DNA of 64,000 nucleotides from an uncultured Lachnospiraceae bacterium. GTDB taxonomy: Bacteria > Bacillota > Clostridia > Lachnospirales > Lachnospiraceae. The notes beneath the pieces are model-generated. The model was given only the letters and a program-made list of their open reading frames with translations. It searched no databases and was not told the origin of the DNA. Positions 25,652-34,188 of the stretch are shown here, in pieces. The position numbers were made by a program, and so were the translations under genes. Numbering within the stretch: position 1 is the stretch's first letter; each line of letters starts with the position of its first letter. The stretch spans positions 1 to 64,000 of the forward strand of contig CAJUID010000003.1 in the NCBI GenBank assembly GCA_910585905.1. The letters are read 5' to 3'.

Positions 25652-27421
25652 GTGGAAGATAAGGAATACACGACAAAGGTACTGCTTAAGCGTTTTTTGC
25701 CTTATTATAAAAAGCATTGGAGAGTGATTGTTACAGACTTGTTTTGTGCAGGACTGACTACAATCTGTGACCTGGTACTTCCTATGATTATCCGTTATAT
25801 AACGAATACAGGGATGCGTGACTTGGCAAGCCTGACAGCTGGGATTATCGGAAAACTTGCACTTTTGTATCTGCTGCTTCGCGTAATTGACTGCCTTGCA
25901 AATTATTATATGGCGGATATGGGCCATGTGATGGGGGCGCGCATTGAGACAGATATGCGCGGGGATGCCTATGAGCATTTGCAGATGCTCTCCAATACTT
26001 TTTATAACAATACGAAGATTGGTCAGATTATGGGGCGGATTACAAATGATTTGTTTGATGTAACAGAGTTTTCTCACCACTGCCCGGAAGAATTTTTTAT
26101 TGCGGGGGTCAAGACGGCTGTTTCCTTTGTGATCCTGGCTGGCGTAAACCTGCCGCTGACATTGATTGTCTTTGTGATTGTCCCGATTATGGTGTTTGTC
26201 TGCACAAAGTTAAATAGGCAGACTAGAAAAGCCTTTGCAAAGCAGAGGGTTCAGATTGGTGAATTAAATGCCAATATTGAGGATAGTCTATTAGGACAGA
26301 AGGTAGTTAAAACATTTACAAATGAGGAGAAGGAAATTGAGAAATTTCAGGAGGGCAATGCCCGATTTTATCAGATTAAGAAAGATACGTACTGTTATAT
26401 GGCGAGGTTCCAGACTGCTACAAGGGCATTTGATGGGCTGATGTACTTAGCGGTAGTGCTTGCCGGCGGACTCTTTCTTGTTGAGGGGTTGATTACGCCG
26501 GGAGATCTTGTGGCATATACGATGTATGTTTCTACCCTAATTGGAACGATTCGCAGGATTATTGAGTTTGCAGAACAGTTTCAGAGGGGGATTACGGGAA
26601 TTGAGCGCTTTTTGCAGATTATGGATGCGGATATTGAGATTTTTGACCAGCCGGGTGCGGTGGAGATGCCAAAGCCAGATGGTGAGATTGCATTTGACCA
26701 TGTTACCTTTTCCTATCCAGATGATAAAAATATTGTATTCCGCGATTTGAACCTTTCTGTCCATGCAGGGGAGAAGCTGGCAATAGTAGGGCCTTCAGGG
26801 GGAGGCAAGACAACACTTTGTAACCTGATCCCGAGGTTTTATGATATAGACCAGGGGGCGGTTACTATTGATGGTGTTGATATTAGAAAATATACGTTAA
26901 AGAGCCTAAGGCAGAACATCGGTATGGTACAGCAAGATGTCTATCTTTTTTCTGGTACGGTTCTGGAAAATATTTTATATGGCAGGGCGGATGCGGATAG
27001 GGAGGAAGCAGTGGAGGCCGCGAAAAAAGCAGGCGCACACGAATTTATCCTCTCGCTGAAGGATGGATATGATACCTATGTTGGGGAGCGCGGGGTTAAG
27101 CTTTCTGGTGGGCAGAAGCAGCGAATCAGCATTGCCAGAGTCTTTTTAAAAAATCCGGCAATTATGATTTTAGATGAGGCTACTTCTGCGCTTGACAATG
27201 AAAGTGAATATGTAGTGGCAAATTCTCTAAATGAGCTGTCGAAGGGAAGGACAACGATTACGATTGCCCATCGCCTTTCTACTATAAAAAATTCTGACCG
27301 CATCCTTGTGCTGACAGAAGAAGGGGTTTCGGAGGAAGGAAACCATGAATCACTTATGGCACAAAAGGGAGTATATTATGATTTTTATACTATGGCGGAC
27401 CGCTTCGAGAGATGTGAATGA
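25652..27421 (+). CDS. ABC exporter, fused permease and ATP-binding domains
   Basis: A 589-residue type IV ABC half-transporter. The N-terminal six-helix permease (about 15-320) is followed by a nucleotide-binding domain with Walker A GPSGGGKTT (about 383), signature LSGGQKQR, Walker B IMILDEATSALD and H-loop IAHRLSTI. It likely works as a homodimer, or pairs with another half-transporter not present here, exporting lipid, peptide or drug. It starts with GTG, 8 nt after GGGGAGG. The MITE-like element ends just before that ribosome binding site, so promoter or leader elements may come from it. Confidence 0.93.
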   Translation: MEDKEYTTKVLLKRFLPYYKKHWRVIVTDLFCAGLTTICDLVLPMIIRYITNTGMRDLASLTAGIIGKLALLYLLLRVIDCLANYYMADMGHVMGARIETDMRGDAYEHLQMLSNTFYNNTKIGQIMGRITNDLFDVTEFSHHCPEEFFIAGVKTAVSFVILAGVNLPLTLIVFVIVPIMVFVCTKLNRQTRKAFAKQRVQIGELNANIEDSLLGQKVVKTFTNEEKEIEKFQEGNARFYQIKKDTYCYMARFQTATRAFDGLMYLAVVLAGGLFLVEGLITPGDLVAYTMYVSTLIGTIRRIIEFAEQFQRGITGIERFLQIMDADIEIFDQPGAVEMPKPDGEIAFDHVTFSYPDDKNIVFRDLNLSVHAGEKLAIVGPSGGGKTTLCNLIPRFYDIDQGAVTIDGVDIRKYTLKSLRQNIGMVQQDVYLFSGTVLENILYGRADADREEAVEAAKKAGAHEFILSLKDGYDTYVGERGVKLSGGQKQRISIARVFLKNPAIMILDEATSALDNESEYVVANSLNELSKGRTTITIAHRLSTIKNSDRILVLTEEGVSEEGNHESLMAQKGVYYDFYTMADRFERCE

Positions 27422-27483
27422 ATAGTTTTCGATCAAGCTTCATAAAATAAAATAACCTGTCTCTTAATATTGGGGATATTTTT

Positions 27484-28404
27484 ATGAGCCGAAGAAAACT
27501 GGTGGTGTTGCTTGGAATTATTATTTTGCTGTTTATTTTTTTCCCGGATATGGTTGCAGGGGGAGCAAAGCTGGGGCTGACCTTGTGGTTTCACACTGTC
27601 CTCCCGGCCTTGCTTCCTTTTATGATTTTATCAAGCTTTATGATTAAGCAAAATGTCACTGGGTCAGTAAGCCGTGTAGTGTACCCGGTTTTTGCCAGGA
27701 TATTTGGGCTGTCAAGGGCTGGCTGCTATCCAGCAGTAATCGGGCTGCTGTCGGGGTATCCTGTGGGGGCAAAGACAACAGCGCAGCTATATAGGGAAAA
27801 GATGCTCTCAAAGGATGAGGCGCAGTATCTTTTGACATTTTGTAATAATGCAAGCCCAATGTTTTTGTTAGAATATATTGGGGTAAATTGTATGGGATTA
27901 AAGTACCCGGCTGTACTTCCAATTATCGTCTATCTTTCCGCATGGCTTGGCACGTTTATTGCAGGCAGGAGGCGTTTTTATCGTCAAAACACAGAGGGCC
28001 TCCGCAGTTTTTGCTGCGAAGAGCAGTCGATTATCGTGTCGCTTGATGAAAGTATTCTGGATGCTTTTGTGACAATTACAAAAATAGGTGGATATATTAT
28101 TTTATTTTCAATATTAGCACAGATTTTGTCGGAATTACTTCCGGTTTCTGATATAATAAAATACATAGGAATTGGTATTTTGGAAATAACAACTGGTGGG
28201 GCTGTCATATCAAAGTTAGCTGTAGCGGATTGGCTAAGGAATGCCCTTTTAGCAGGGTTATGTGCTTTTGGAGGTTTGTCAAGTGCAGCACAGACGGCCA
28301 GTGTCCTAACTGGGACAGATCTTAAGACATCTGCTTATCTGGGGGCAAAGCTCCGTCAGGCTGTGATCGCTGTGCTGCTTGCAGCAGTATGGTTCAGGTT
28401 ATAA
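27484..28404 (+). CDS. ylbJ: YlbJ-like sporulation membrane protein (nucleoside-recognition/Gate domain)
   Basis: A 306-residue multi-pass membrane protein. Features shared with YlbJ/SpmA-type Gate proteins are FFPDMVAGGAKLGLTLWFHTVLPALLPFMIL near the N-terminus (two helices with the W-P pattern), GLLSGYPVGAKTTAQLY, and FCNNASPMFLLEYIG. YlbJ is needed for spore cortex formation in B. subtilis. This supports a sporulating host. It ends inside the upstream open frame of the next gene. Confidence 0.8.
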   Translation: MSRRKLVVLLGIIILLFIFFPDMVAGGAKLGLTLWFHTVLPALLPFMILSSFMIKQNVTGSVSRVVYPVFARIFGLSRAGCYPAVIGLLSGYPVGAKTTAQLYREKMLSKDEAQYLLTFCNNASPMFLLEYIGVNCMGLKYPAVLPIIVYLSAWLGTFIAGRRRFYRQNTEGLRSFCCEEQSIIVSLDESILDAFVTITKIGGYIILFSILAQILSELLPVSDIIKYIGIGILEITTGGAVISKLAVADWLRNALLAGLCAFGGLSSAAQTASVLTGTDLKTSAYLGAKLRQAVIAVLLAAVWFRL

Positions 28405-28484
28405 TGAAATCCTATGGGATTAGAAAGAGGCTGCAAGGGAAAGAGACACACTCTAGAAGAATAGAATGGAGGAACAGAGAGATT

Positions 28485-29657
28485 ATGGGAGGATTTGCAA
28501 CACATGCTATTTTTGGAAGAGAGGTATTGGAGGAAATGTCAGATGAAACGCTGGTGTCAATGATTCGGAGGCACTTAGGCGTTTTTGGGATTGGATGCCA
28601 GGGGCCAGATTTATTTTTGTATAATATTGCGATGCTTCTTAGCAGGGAGGAAAAGAATTTAGGCTACCGGATGCATAAGGAAAAGAGCAGCCGTTATTTT
28701 GCGTGGCTGATGCAGACAATATGGGAGCTTGAAGATATAGAGGCTGCGGAGGTGGGGATTAGTTATTTATATGGTGCGTTGGCGCACTATACGCTTGACA
28801 GTATGCTGCATCCCTATGTGTATGCGAGGATTGGTTTTAATGCATGGGAACCCCGCTCTGGCCAGGCAACTGGAGGGCTTCACCATTGGCTGGAATCGGC
28901 AATTGATGCAAAGATGATTGCAAATAAGTTAGGGGCTTTGCCGTCTGGTTACCATGCTGAGCGGGTTCAGAAGATTGATAAGGCGGAGAAGGAGATTCTT
29001 GTGAGAATTTTGTCGGAGGCGGTTAGTAAAAGCTATCATATTAATCTAAAAAAAGAGAATGTGAGAGCTGCTATCTGCATGATGAAAGTTATTACAAAAG
29101 GCTTTTTTGCTGCTTCAAGCCGACAGAGGGGCCTGCTGCGGAAAATTGAGCATCCTTTTCTTGAGGATTATGGGCTTAGTAATTTTATGGTGACAGATGA
29201 TATGGTGTCATTGGCCAGGGTGATGAACCGTGAGAATGAGGTCTGGCGTAATCCGTGGGATAAGGAGATTGCCTCAGATGATTCTGTCTGGGATATCTAC
29301 GACAAAGCCGTAGCGCAGTACCATATTTATTGTAGTACACTGGAGGAGGTATTAATCCATTATAAGAGAAAGTGGCTAAAGGAAAAGGGGACATCATCTG
29401 GTATGTTGTACCGAAAGATTAGAAGGTCGGACTGGCAGGGAGATGGAATACAGGTGTACAAAGAGAAATCTTCTGATATAATGAAACAGACACCAGATAT
29501 GAAAAATGTGATTGGGCTCTTTCCACTTAGCAGGGATGATGAAAATGAAAAGATGCAGAATCGGATTTTTCATGTGGCAAAAGAGCTTGGAAATCTTTCC
29601 TATGAGAGTGGTTTGCCGCTTTCGTTGGAAAGTGTGCTTCGGTGGCGCAGCATGTAG
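28485..29657 (+). CDS. Zinc-dependent phospholipase C-like protein
   Basis: 390 residues. The N-terminal domain has the zinc-dependent phospholipase C pattern: MGGFATHAIFG start, CQGPDLFLYN, and the metal-binding YGALAHYTLDSMLHPYV followed by HHWLESAIDAKM. The ATG at 28485 is chosen over an open frame from 28389 because family members begin right at this Met and GGAGG lies upstream. No signal peptide is seen, so it is probably cytoplasmic, unlike clostridial alpha-toxin. The C-terminal 150 residues are not recognised. The true substrate is uncertain. Confidence 0.8.
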   Translation: MGGFATHAIFGREVLEEMSDETLVSMIRRHLGVFGIGCQGPDLFLYNIAMLLSREEKNLGYRMHKEKSSRYFAWLMQTIWELEDIEAAEVGISYLYGALAHYTLDSMLHPYVYARIGFNAWEPRSGQATGGLHHWLESAIDAKMIANKLGALPSGYHAERVQKIDKAEKEILVRILSEAVSKSYHINLKKENVRAAICMMKVITKGFFAASSRQRGLLRKIEHPFLEDYGLSNFMVTDDMVSLARVMNRENEVWRNPWDKEIASDDSVWDIYDKAVAQYHIYCSTLEEVLIHYKRKWLKEKGTSSGMLYRKIRRSDWQGDGIQVYKEKSSDIMKQTPDMKNVIGLFPLSRDDENEKMQNRIFHVAKELGNLSYESGLPLSLESVLRWRSM

Positions 29658-29787
29658 ATATTATCCATAACTTCAGCGGTTATATTTAAGAATATAGGCA
29701 GGCAATCAGGTTAATCGCTGGGGTATCCTTGTCCTGCGGACAAGTAACAGCGTCAATAGTTAGAAAGAGAAGAAAAGGAGGATAGGC

Positions 29788-29817
29788 GTGCTTTTGCATG
29801 CCATGGCAGAGAGATGA
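29788..29817 (+). CDS. Possible nine-codon leader ORF coupled to the M18 aminopeptidase
   Basis: AAAAGGAGG at 29773-29781 is followed 6 nt later by GTG, nine codons (MLLHAMAER) and TGA. The TGA overlaps the ATG of the aminopeptidase as ATGA. The strong ribosome binding site thus serves the leader, and the aminopeptidase would be translated by re-initiation. Confidence 0.4.
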   Translation: MLLHAMAER

Positions 29818-31211
29818 AGGAAACAGTAGAAAAGGAAAAAAAGAGTGTTTGGGAGAAATATGACAAAAAAGATTTGGAGAAGTTAGAAAAGGTCTGCGGT
29901 AAGTATATCCAGTTTTTATCTGACTGCAAGACAGAGCGGGAATGTGCGGCGGAGGTGGTGCGCCAGGCAAAAGAGGCAGGATACCGTGACTTAGAGGAAA
30001 TTATTAAAAAGAGTGAAACGCTAAAGGCGGGGGACAAGGTTTATGCAGTGTGCATGAATAAATCTGTGGTATTATTCTGCATTGGCAAGAAGCCGATTGA
30101 GGAGGGCTTGAATATTCTTGGCGCACATATTGATTCCCCGCGGCTTGATATTAAGCAGAATCCTTTGTATGAGGACAGTGAGATGGCATTTCTGGATACA
30201 CATTATTATGGCGGGATTAAGAAATATCAATGGGTAACAATGCCGCTTGCGATTCACGGTGTTGTAGTAAAGAAGGATGGGACATCTATTGCTATCTGTG
30301 TCGGGGAGAAAAAGGATGACCCGGTCTTTTGTATATCAGACCTGCTAATCCATCTGGCGGGCGAGCAGATGGAGAAAAAGGCTGGAAAGGTAGTTGATGG
30401 GGAGGATCTAGACATACTGATTGGAAGTATGCCGTTAAAAGGCAAGGAAAAGGATGCCGTGAAAAAAGGCATACTGGAAATATTGAAAAAAGAATATGAT
30501 ATAGAAGAGGAAGACTTTATCTCTGCTGAGTTGGAGGTTGTTCCGGCAGGAAAAGCGAGGGAGCTTGGGTTTGACCGCAGCATGATTCTGTCATATGGGC
30601 AGGACGATAGGGTCTGTGCATACACCTCTCTTGACGCAATGCTAGAGGTGGAGGAGCCGGAGAAAACTTCCTGCTGCCTTTTGGTGGACAAAGAGGAGAT
30701 TGGAAGCGTTGGTGCTACCGGAATGCAGTCGCATTTCTTTGAGAATACAGTCGCCGAGATTATGGACAGGATAGGTGAATACAATGAGTTAAAGCTTCGC
30801 CGCTGCCTAAAAAACAGCCGGATGCTATCTTCTGATGTAAATGCCGGCTTTGACCCGCTTTATGCATCTTCTTTTGAGAAAAAGAATACATCATATTGCG
30901 GCAGGGGCGTTGTATTTAGCAAATTTACCGGAAGCCGCGGAAAATCTGGCTCAAATGATGCTAACGCAGAATATCTTGCAGCCCTCCGTAAGATTATGGA
31001 TGACCATAAGGTGAATTATCAGACTGCAGAACTTGGCAAGGTAGATGTCGGAGGCGGCGGAACGATTGCTTATATTTTATCTCTCTATGGGATGGAAGTG
31101 ATTGACTGCGGTGTTGCCGTACTTAGTATGCATGCTCCGTGGGAAGTGACCAGCAAGGCAGATGTGTATGAGGCACAGAAATGTTATGTGGCATTTCTAA
31201 AGGATGCATAG
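29814..31211 (+). CDS. M18 family zinc aminopeptidase
   Basis: A 465-residue M18 aminopeptidase removing N-terminal (often acidic) residues from peptides. Visible active-site motifs: GAHIDSPRLD (zinc His and Asp), YYGGIKKYQW, SYGQDDRVCAY (bridging Asp), DKEEIGSVGATG (catalytic and zinc Glu), and SMHAPWEVTSKADVYE near the C-terminus (zinc His). The dinuclear site appears complete. It has a paralogue at 46092-47360. Translation may be coupled to a nine-codon ORF that overlaps its start. The downstream glycosylase gene begins about 20 nt after its stop. Confidence 0.9.
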   Translation: MKETVEKEKKSVWEKYDKKDLEKLEKVCGKYIQFLSDCKTERECAAEVVRQAKEAGYRDLEEIIKKSETLKAGDKVYAVCMNKSVVLFCIGKKPIEEGLNILGAHIDSPRLDIKQNPLYEDSEMAFLDTHYYGGIKKYQWVTMPLAIHGVVVKKDGTSIAICVGEKKDDPVFCISDLLIHLAGEQMEKKAGKVVDGEDLDILIGSMPLKGKEKDAVKKGILEILKKEYDIEEEDFISAELEVVPAGKARELGFDRSMILSYGQDDRVCAYTSLDAMLEVEEPEKTSCCLLVDKEEIGSVGATGMQSHFFENTVAEIMDRIGEYNELKLRRCLKNSRMLSSDVNAGFDPLYASSFEKKNTSYCGRGVVFSKFTGSRGKSGSNDANAEYLAALRKIMDDHKVNYQTAELGKVDVGGGGTIAYILSLYGMEVIDCGVAVLSMHAPWEVTSKADVYEAQKCYVAFLKDA

Positions 31212-31230
31212 AAAGAAGGTTTCTGTCAAT

Positions 31231-31857
31231 ATGTATTTTGAATATGGCGATAAGGAACTGGAATACCTTAAAAAGAAGGACAAGAAATTAGCGGAAGTAA
31301 TTGATAAGGTTGGGCATATTGAGCGGGAAGTTGATGATGACCTGTTTTCCTCCGTAATTCATTGTATTATTGGACAGCAGATTTCTACAAAGGCGCAGGA
31401 AACAATCTGGCAGAGGATGAAAGATGCATATGGGGAAATTACGCCGCAGGCGGTTGGGGCTGCCAGTGTGGACAGTCTGCAGTCGATTGGAATAACGTTT
31501 CGCAAAGCGGGGTATATCCATGAATTTGCAGAAAAAGTAATCTGCGGCGAATTTGACCTTGCAGCAGTAGAGAAGATGCCAGACCGTGAAGCAATCGCCG
31601 CGCTGTCTGGCCTTAGCGGGATTGGAGTGTGGACGGCGGAGATGATCTTATTGTTCTGCCTGCAGCGGCCGGATATTTTGAGTTTTGGCGATTTGGCAAT
31701 CCTGCGTGGTATGAGGATGGTGTACCATCACAGAAAGATTGATAAAAAGCTGTTTGAAAAGTACCGCAGGAGGCTTTCACCGTACTGTAGTGTCGCGAGT
31801 CTGTATTTCTGGGCTGTCGCCGGCGGAACAGTGGAAGGAATGAGGGATTATGCGTAA
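31231..31857 (+). CDS. DNA-3-methyladenine glycosylase II-like (HhH-GPD) protein
   Basis: About 208 residues of the AlkA/HhH-GPD type, excising alkylated bases for base-excision repair. Features: FSSVIHCIIGQQISTKAQETIW, a helix-hairpin-helix GLSGIGVWTAEMILLFCL, and the catalytic Asp in LSFGDLAILRGM. The ATG at 31231 (GAAGG 11 nt before) is preferred to 31204, which overlaps the aminopeptidase. It lacks the N-terminal domain of E. coli AlkA (282 aa), as is common in Firmicutes. A hairpin follows at once. Confidence 0.87.
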   Translation: MYFEYGDKELEYLKKKDKKLAEVIDKVGHIEREVDDDLFSSVIHCIIGQQISTKAQETIWQRMKDAYGEITPQAVGAASVDSLQSIGITFRKAGYIHEFAEKVICGEFDLAAVEKMPDREAIAALSGLSGIGVWTAEMILLFCLQRPDILSFGDLAILRGMRMVYHHRKIDKKLFEKYRRRLSPYCSVASLYFWAVAGGTVEGMRDYA

Positions 31858-31911
31858 AACAAGTCAACTATGCCGTTTTCGCTGCAAAAGCGGCAGATTA
31901 TGTTTTACTTA
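31855..31911 (+). repeat. Nested inverted repeat after the glycosylase gene
   Basis: The outer arms GTAAAACA and TGTTTTAC flank an inner stem GCCGTTTT / AAAGCGGC. The right half shares TGTTTTACTTATG with 8032-8050. It may act as a weak terminator, though the T-run is poor. Confidence 0.45.
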
Positions 31912-31940
31912 TGCTGTTTGGAACATTTTTCAAAATTGTC

Positions 31941-31969
31941 TTTACAAGGGATGAGATAAATGTTATACT
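31941..31969 (+). promoter_or_regulatory. Sigma-A promoter for rpsO
   Basis: TTTACA at 31941-31946, 17-nt spacer, TATACT at 31964-31969; 95 nt upstream of the rpsO start. Confidence 0.7.
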
Positions 31970-32063
31970 TACGAAGTTGTTTGTACCGTTGCCCAGAATA
32001 TGGACGCTCCGCCCAATTCTTAGTAATCGGTGAATAAAATATATTATCAGGAGGATTTACAAC

Positions 32064-32330
32064 ATGATTAGTAAAGAGAAAAAAGCAGAAATTATCAAAA
32101 CATATGGACGTAAGCCGGAAGATACTGGCTCTCCAGAGGTGCAGATAGCACTTTTGACAGCACGTATCACAGAGCTGACAGAGCATTTAAAGGTAAATAA
32201 AAAGGATCATCATTCCAGACGTGGTCTTTTAAAGATGGTTGGACAGAGACGTAACCTTCTTGAGTATTTAAAGAAGAAGGATTTGGAAGCATACCGTAGT
32301 CTGATTGAGAAATTAGGTTTAAGGAAATAG
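32064..32330 (+). CDS. rpsO: 30S ribosomal protein S15
   Basis: 88 residues, full-length uS15: start [15 protein letters not shown], then [32 protein letters not shown] and [12 protein letters not shown]. It binds 16S rRNA in the platform. AGGAGG precedes the ATG. The leader of about 95 nt could hold the usual S15 autoregulatory fold, which I did not resolve. pnp, the common neighbour, is absent here. Confidence 0.97.
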   Translation: MISKEKKAEIIKTYGRKPEDTGSPEVQIALLTARITELTEHLKVNKKDHHSRRGLLKMVGQRRNLLEYLKKKDLEAYRSLIEKLGLRK

Positions 32331-32346
32331 CAAAATAATAACAAAT

Positions 32347-32485
32347 TTATTCTCGCGTAAGTAACGCCCAGTCGGAGCGGAGATTTAATACCCTGCCACT
32401 TGGGGCGGAACTTGCCAAGGAACCGAATGGTTCCTCTAGAGAAGCTAAATCATGCCCCGTTGCTCTGCAGCGGGGTATTTGACTT
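32347..32485 (+). repeat. Interspersed GC-rich structured repeat, copy B
   Basis: TTATTCTCGCGTAAG to GCGGGGTATTTGACTT. Same architecture as copy A, but the middle is altered and contains an extra GGAACC..GGTTCC hairpin. It lies just after rpsO, before a separate terminator. Confidence 0.8.
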
Positions 32486-32529
32486 TGTGTAGAATATGCT
32501 TATGTATTTTTTTGAATTTTTGGAAAATG

Positions 32530-32566
32530 GAGCCATCCGGTAAGTTAACCTGGATGGTTCTTTTTG
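32530..32566 (+). terminator. Rho-independent terminator downstream of rpsO and repeat B
   Basis: Stem GAGCCATCC / GGATGGTTC, then TTTTTG. The rest of the 910-bp stretch 32331-33241 contains repeats only. No convincing gene is seen; the short frame at 32789-32989 runs through repeat C. Confidence 0.8.
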
Positions 32567-32860
32567 TATAAAATAAACGTCTACATTATCGTTTCCCAGC
32601 ATATTTGCTTTAGGTATAAAACCTTATAATGAATATATGAGAATGCAAGGATGTTGTTTTATATGGGTGCCTATTATATGGGTGATGAGTTTTAGAGAGA
32701 AGAGAGAAATCAGCGTGGATGAACATAAGATTTTGGAGAAATCAGCAAAGGTTTTCCGGTTCTGGCTATTCTTGAAACGAAATCGGGAATGCCGATGTTA
32801 GAAATATATGATGATTGTAGAGGTATATCGAATGGTACGGTATTAAGAAAATTTTGCTAT

Positions 32861-32881
32861 GGCATAAGTGAAGTCTGTGCC
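32861..32881 (+). repeat. Degenerate copy of the shared terminator cassette
   Basis: GGCATAAGTGAAGTCTGTGCC, one or two changes from the hairpins at 47402 and 47502. It directly abuts repeat copy C. Confidence 0.5.
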
Positions 32882-32882
32882 T

Positions 32883-33025
32883 TTATTCTCGCGTACGCAA
32901 CGAGCCAAACGCAAGCTTGCTTGCATTTGGCGACTGCGCGCGGGTCTAATACCCCGCCCCTTGGGGCGGACTTGCTAAAGAGAAGCTAAATCATGCCCCG
33001 TTGCTCTGCAGCGGGGTATTTGACT
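32883..33025 (+). repeat. Interspersed GC-rich structured repeat, copy C
   Basis: TTATTCTCGCGTACGCAACG to GCGGGGTATTTGACT, close to copy A across its length. Confidence 0.85.
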
Positions 33026-33116
33026 GTATAAAAAATAAAATACTGCAAAAAATAGAATTTATGCAGCATTTTATAATATGACCCGTTTACTGGCCTGCGC
33101 TTCGATTCTTTGTAAG

Positions 33117-33181
33117 GATTACTAAGGCGGTTAAATATTTATCTTGCGTATATTCATCGACATTTAATCGCCTTAGTAATC
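33117..33181 (+). repeat. Long inverted repeat hairpin with 20-bp arms
   Basis: GATTACTAAGGCGGTTAAAT at 33117-33136 pairs with ATTTAATCGCCTTAGTAATC at 33162-33181, with one mismatch and a 25-nt loop. Confidence 0.75.
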
Positions 33182-33215
33182 TTGCGTTTGGCTCGTTGCA
33201 CAGCGAGAATAAAAT
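33180..33215 (-). repeat. Inverted head fragment of the GC-rich structured repeat (copy E)
   Basis: On the minus strand it reads ATTCTCGCTGTGCAACGAGC and continues CAAACGCAAG, matching the head of copy C, then breaks off into the hairpin at 33117-33181. Confidence 0.7.
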
Positions 33216-33241
33216 GCTTATGGAGAAAGGAGAGTTGGAGT

Positions 33242-33907
33242 ATGGCGGATGACGATATTAAGGAATATGGGATTACGGTATTAAAAAGTGAAAAAGAGGA
33301 TCATAGTATCTGGATGTTTTCAATTATTGGTGAAATAGAAGGCCATGAAAATGCTAGGGAGCAGACAAAGACTACGAAATATGAGCATATGCTTCCAATG
33401 CTAACAAAAGTGGAAGAGTCCGACGAGATTGACGGAGTGCTTTTCTTGATTAATACGGTAGGGGGAGATGTGTCTTGCGGTCTGGCATTGGCGGAGTTTA
33501 TTGCATCATTAAGCAAGCCAACGGTAGCACTGGTTATAGGAGACAGTCATTCCATCGGTGTTCCATTGTCTGTGGCAGCGGATTATACTGTAATTGCGCC
33601 AAGTGCGACTGTTATTATTCATCCGGTCCGCATGAATGGGCCTGTGTTAGGTGCACCTCAGACATATGAATATTTCCGGCTGATTCAGGAGCGCATTACA
33701 AATTTTATTGAAAAACATTCAGATGTTTCAAAAGAACAGATTCAGGAATGGATGGTGGCACCAGGAATATTAACAAGAGATTTAGGGACTATTTTTGTAG
33801 GAGAAGAGGCGGTAAATGCAGGACTGTACCAGAAAACTGGCGGGATTCGGGAGGCACTCCAGGTTCTATATGAAAAAATTAGGTGTGAGTCAAATACCCA
33901 GCTGTAA
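33242..33907 (+). CDS. ClpP/TepA-like serine protease
   Basis: 221 residues of the Clp-protease/crotonase fold. VLFLINTVGGDVSCGLALAE and the nucleophile region VIGDSHSIGVPLSVAADY match TepA-type (translocation-enhancing) ClpP-like proteins rather than housekeeping ClpP. The ATG at 33242 follows AAAGGAGAG; upstream codons belong to repeat sequence. A likely catalytic Ser is in SHSIG and a His in IIHPVRMNG. It is probably cytoplasmic and possibly membrane-associated. B. subtilis TepA aids degradation or export of secretory proteins; the role here is inferred from similarity only. Confidence 0.85.
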   Translation: MADDDIKEYGITVLKSEKEDHSIWMFSIIGEIEGHENAREQTKTTKYEHMLPMLTKVEESDEIDGVLFLINTVGGDVSCGLALAEFIASLSKPTVALVIGDSHSIGVPLSVAADYTVIAPSATVIIHPVRMNGPVLGAPQTYEYFRLIQERITNFIEKHSDVSKEQIQEWMVAPGILTRDLGTIFVGEEAVNAGLYQKTGGIREALQVLYEKIRCESNTQL

Positions 33908-34188
33908 TATATAGTGTGTTTTTTATATCAAGGCCGTTCCTAAGAGCGGCCGGGAGAAGTTTCATAGGGCACCAAATGGTGACCATAGATATATTGTTCT
34001 GGAAAATTGATTCGTTATTTTTCATAATAAAATTGAGAAAAAAAGGCTTTATTTGTGTGTAATATTATGGTAATATTAGCATTAAAAGATACCTTAATAC
34101 TTCTATAAATGGAAAAAAGATAGGAGACTAAATTTTGCATCTTAGAGGGGATGAAACAATCGTTTCGGTGATAGGGAGGATAAAAATT

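Noticed and set aside
30254..30784. 176-codon minus-strand ORF within the M18 aminopeptidase
   Set aside because: Serine-rich shadow of the real gene in antisense; typical codon-bias artefact.
32789..32989. 66-codon plus-strand ORF after rpsO
   Set aside because: It runs through repeat copy C and the terminator-cassette remnant, has no ribosome binding site and no protein-like composition.
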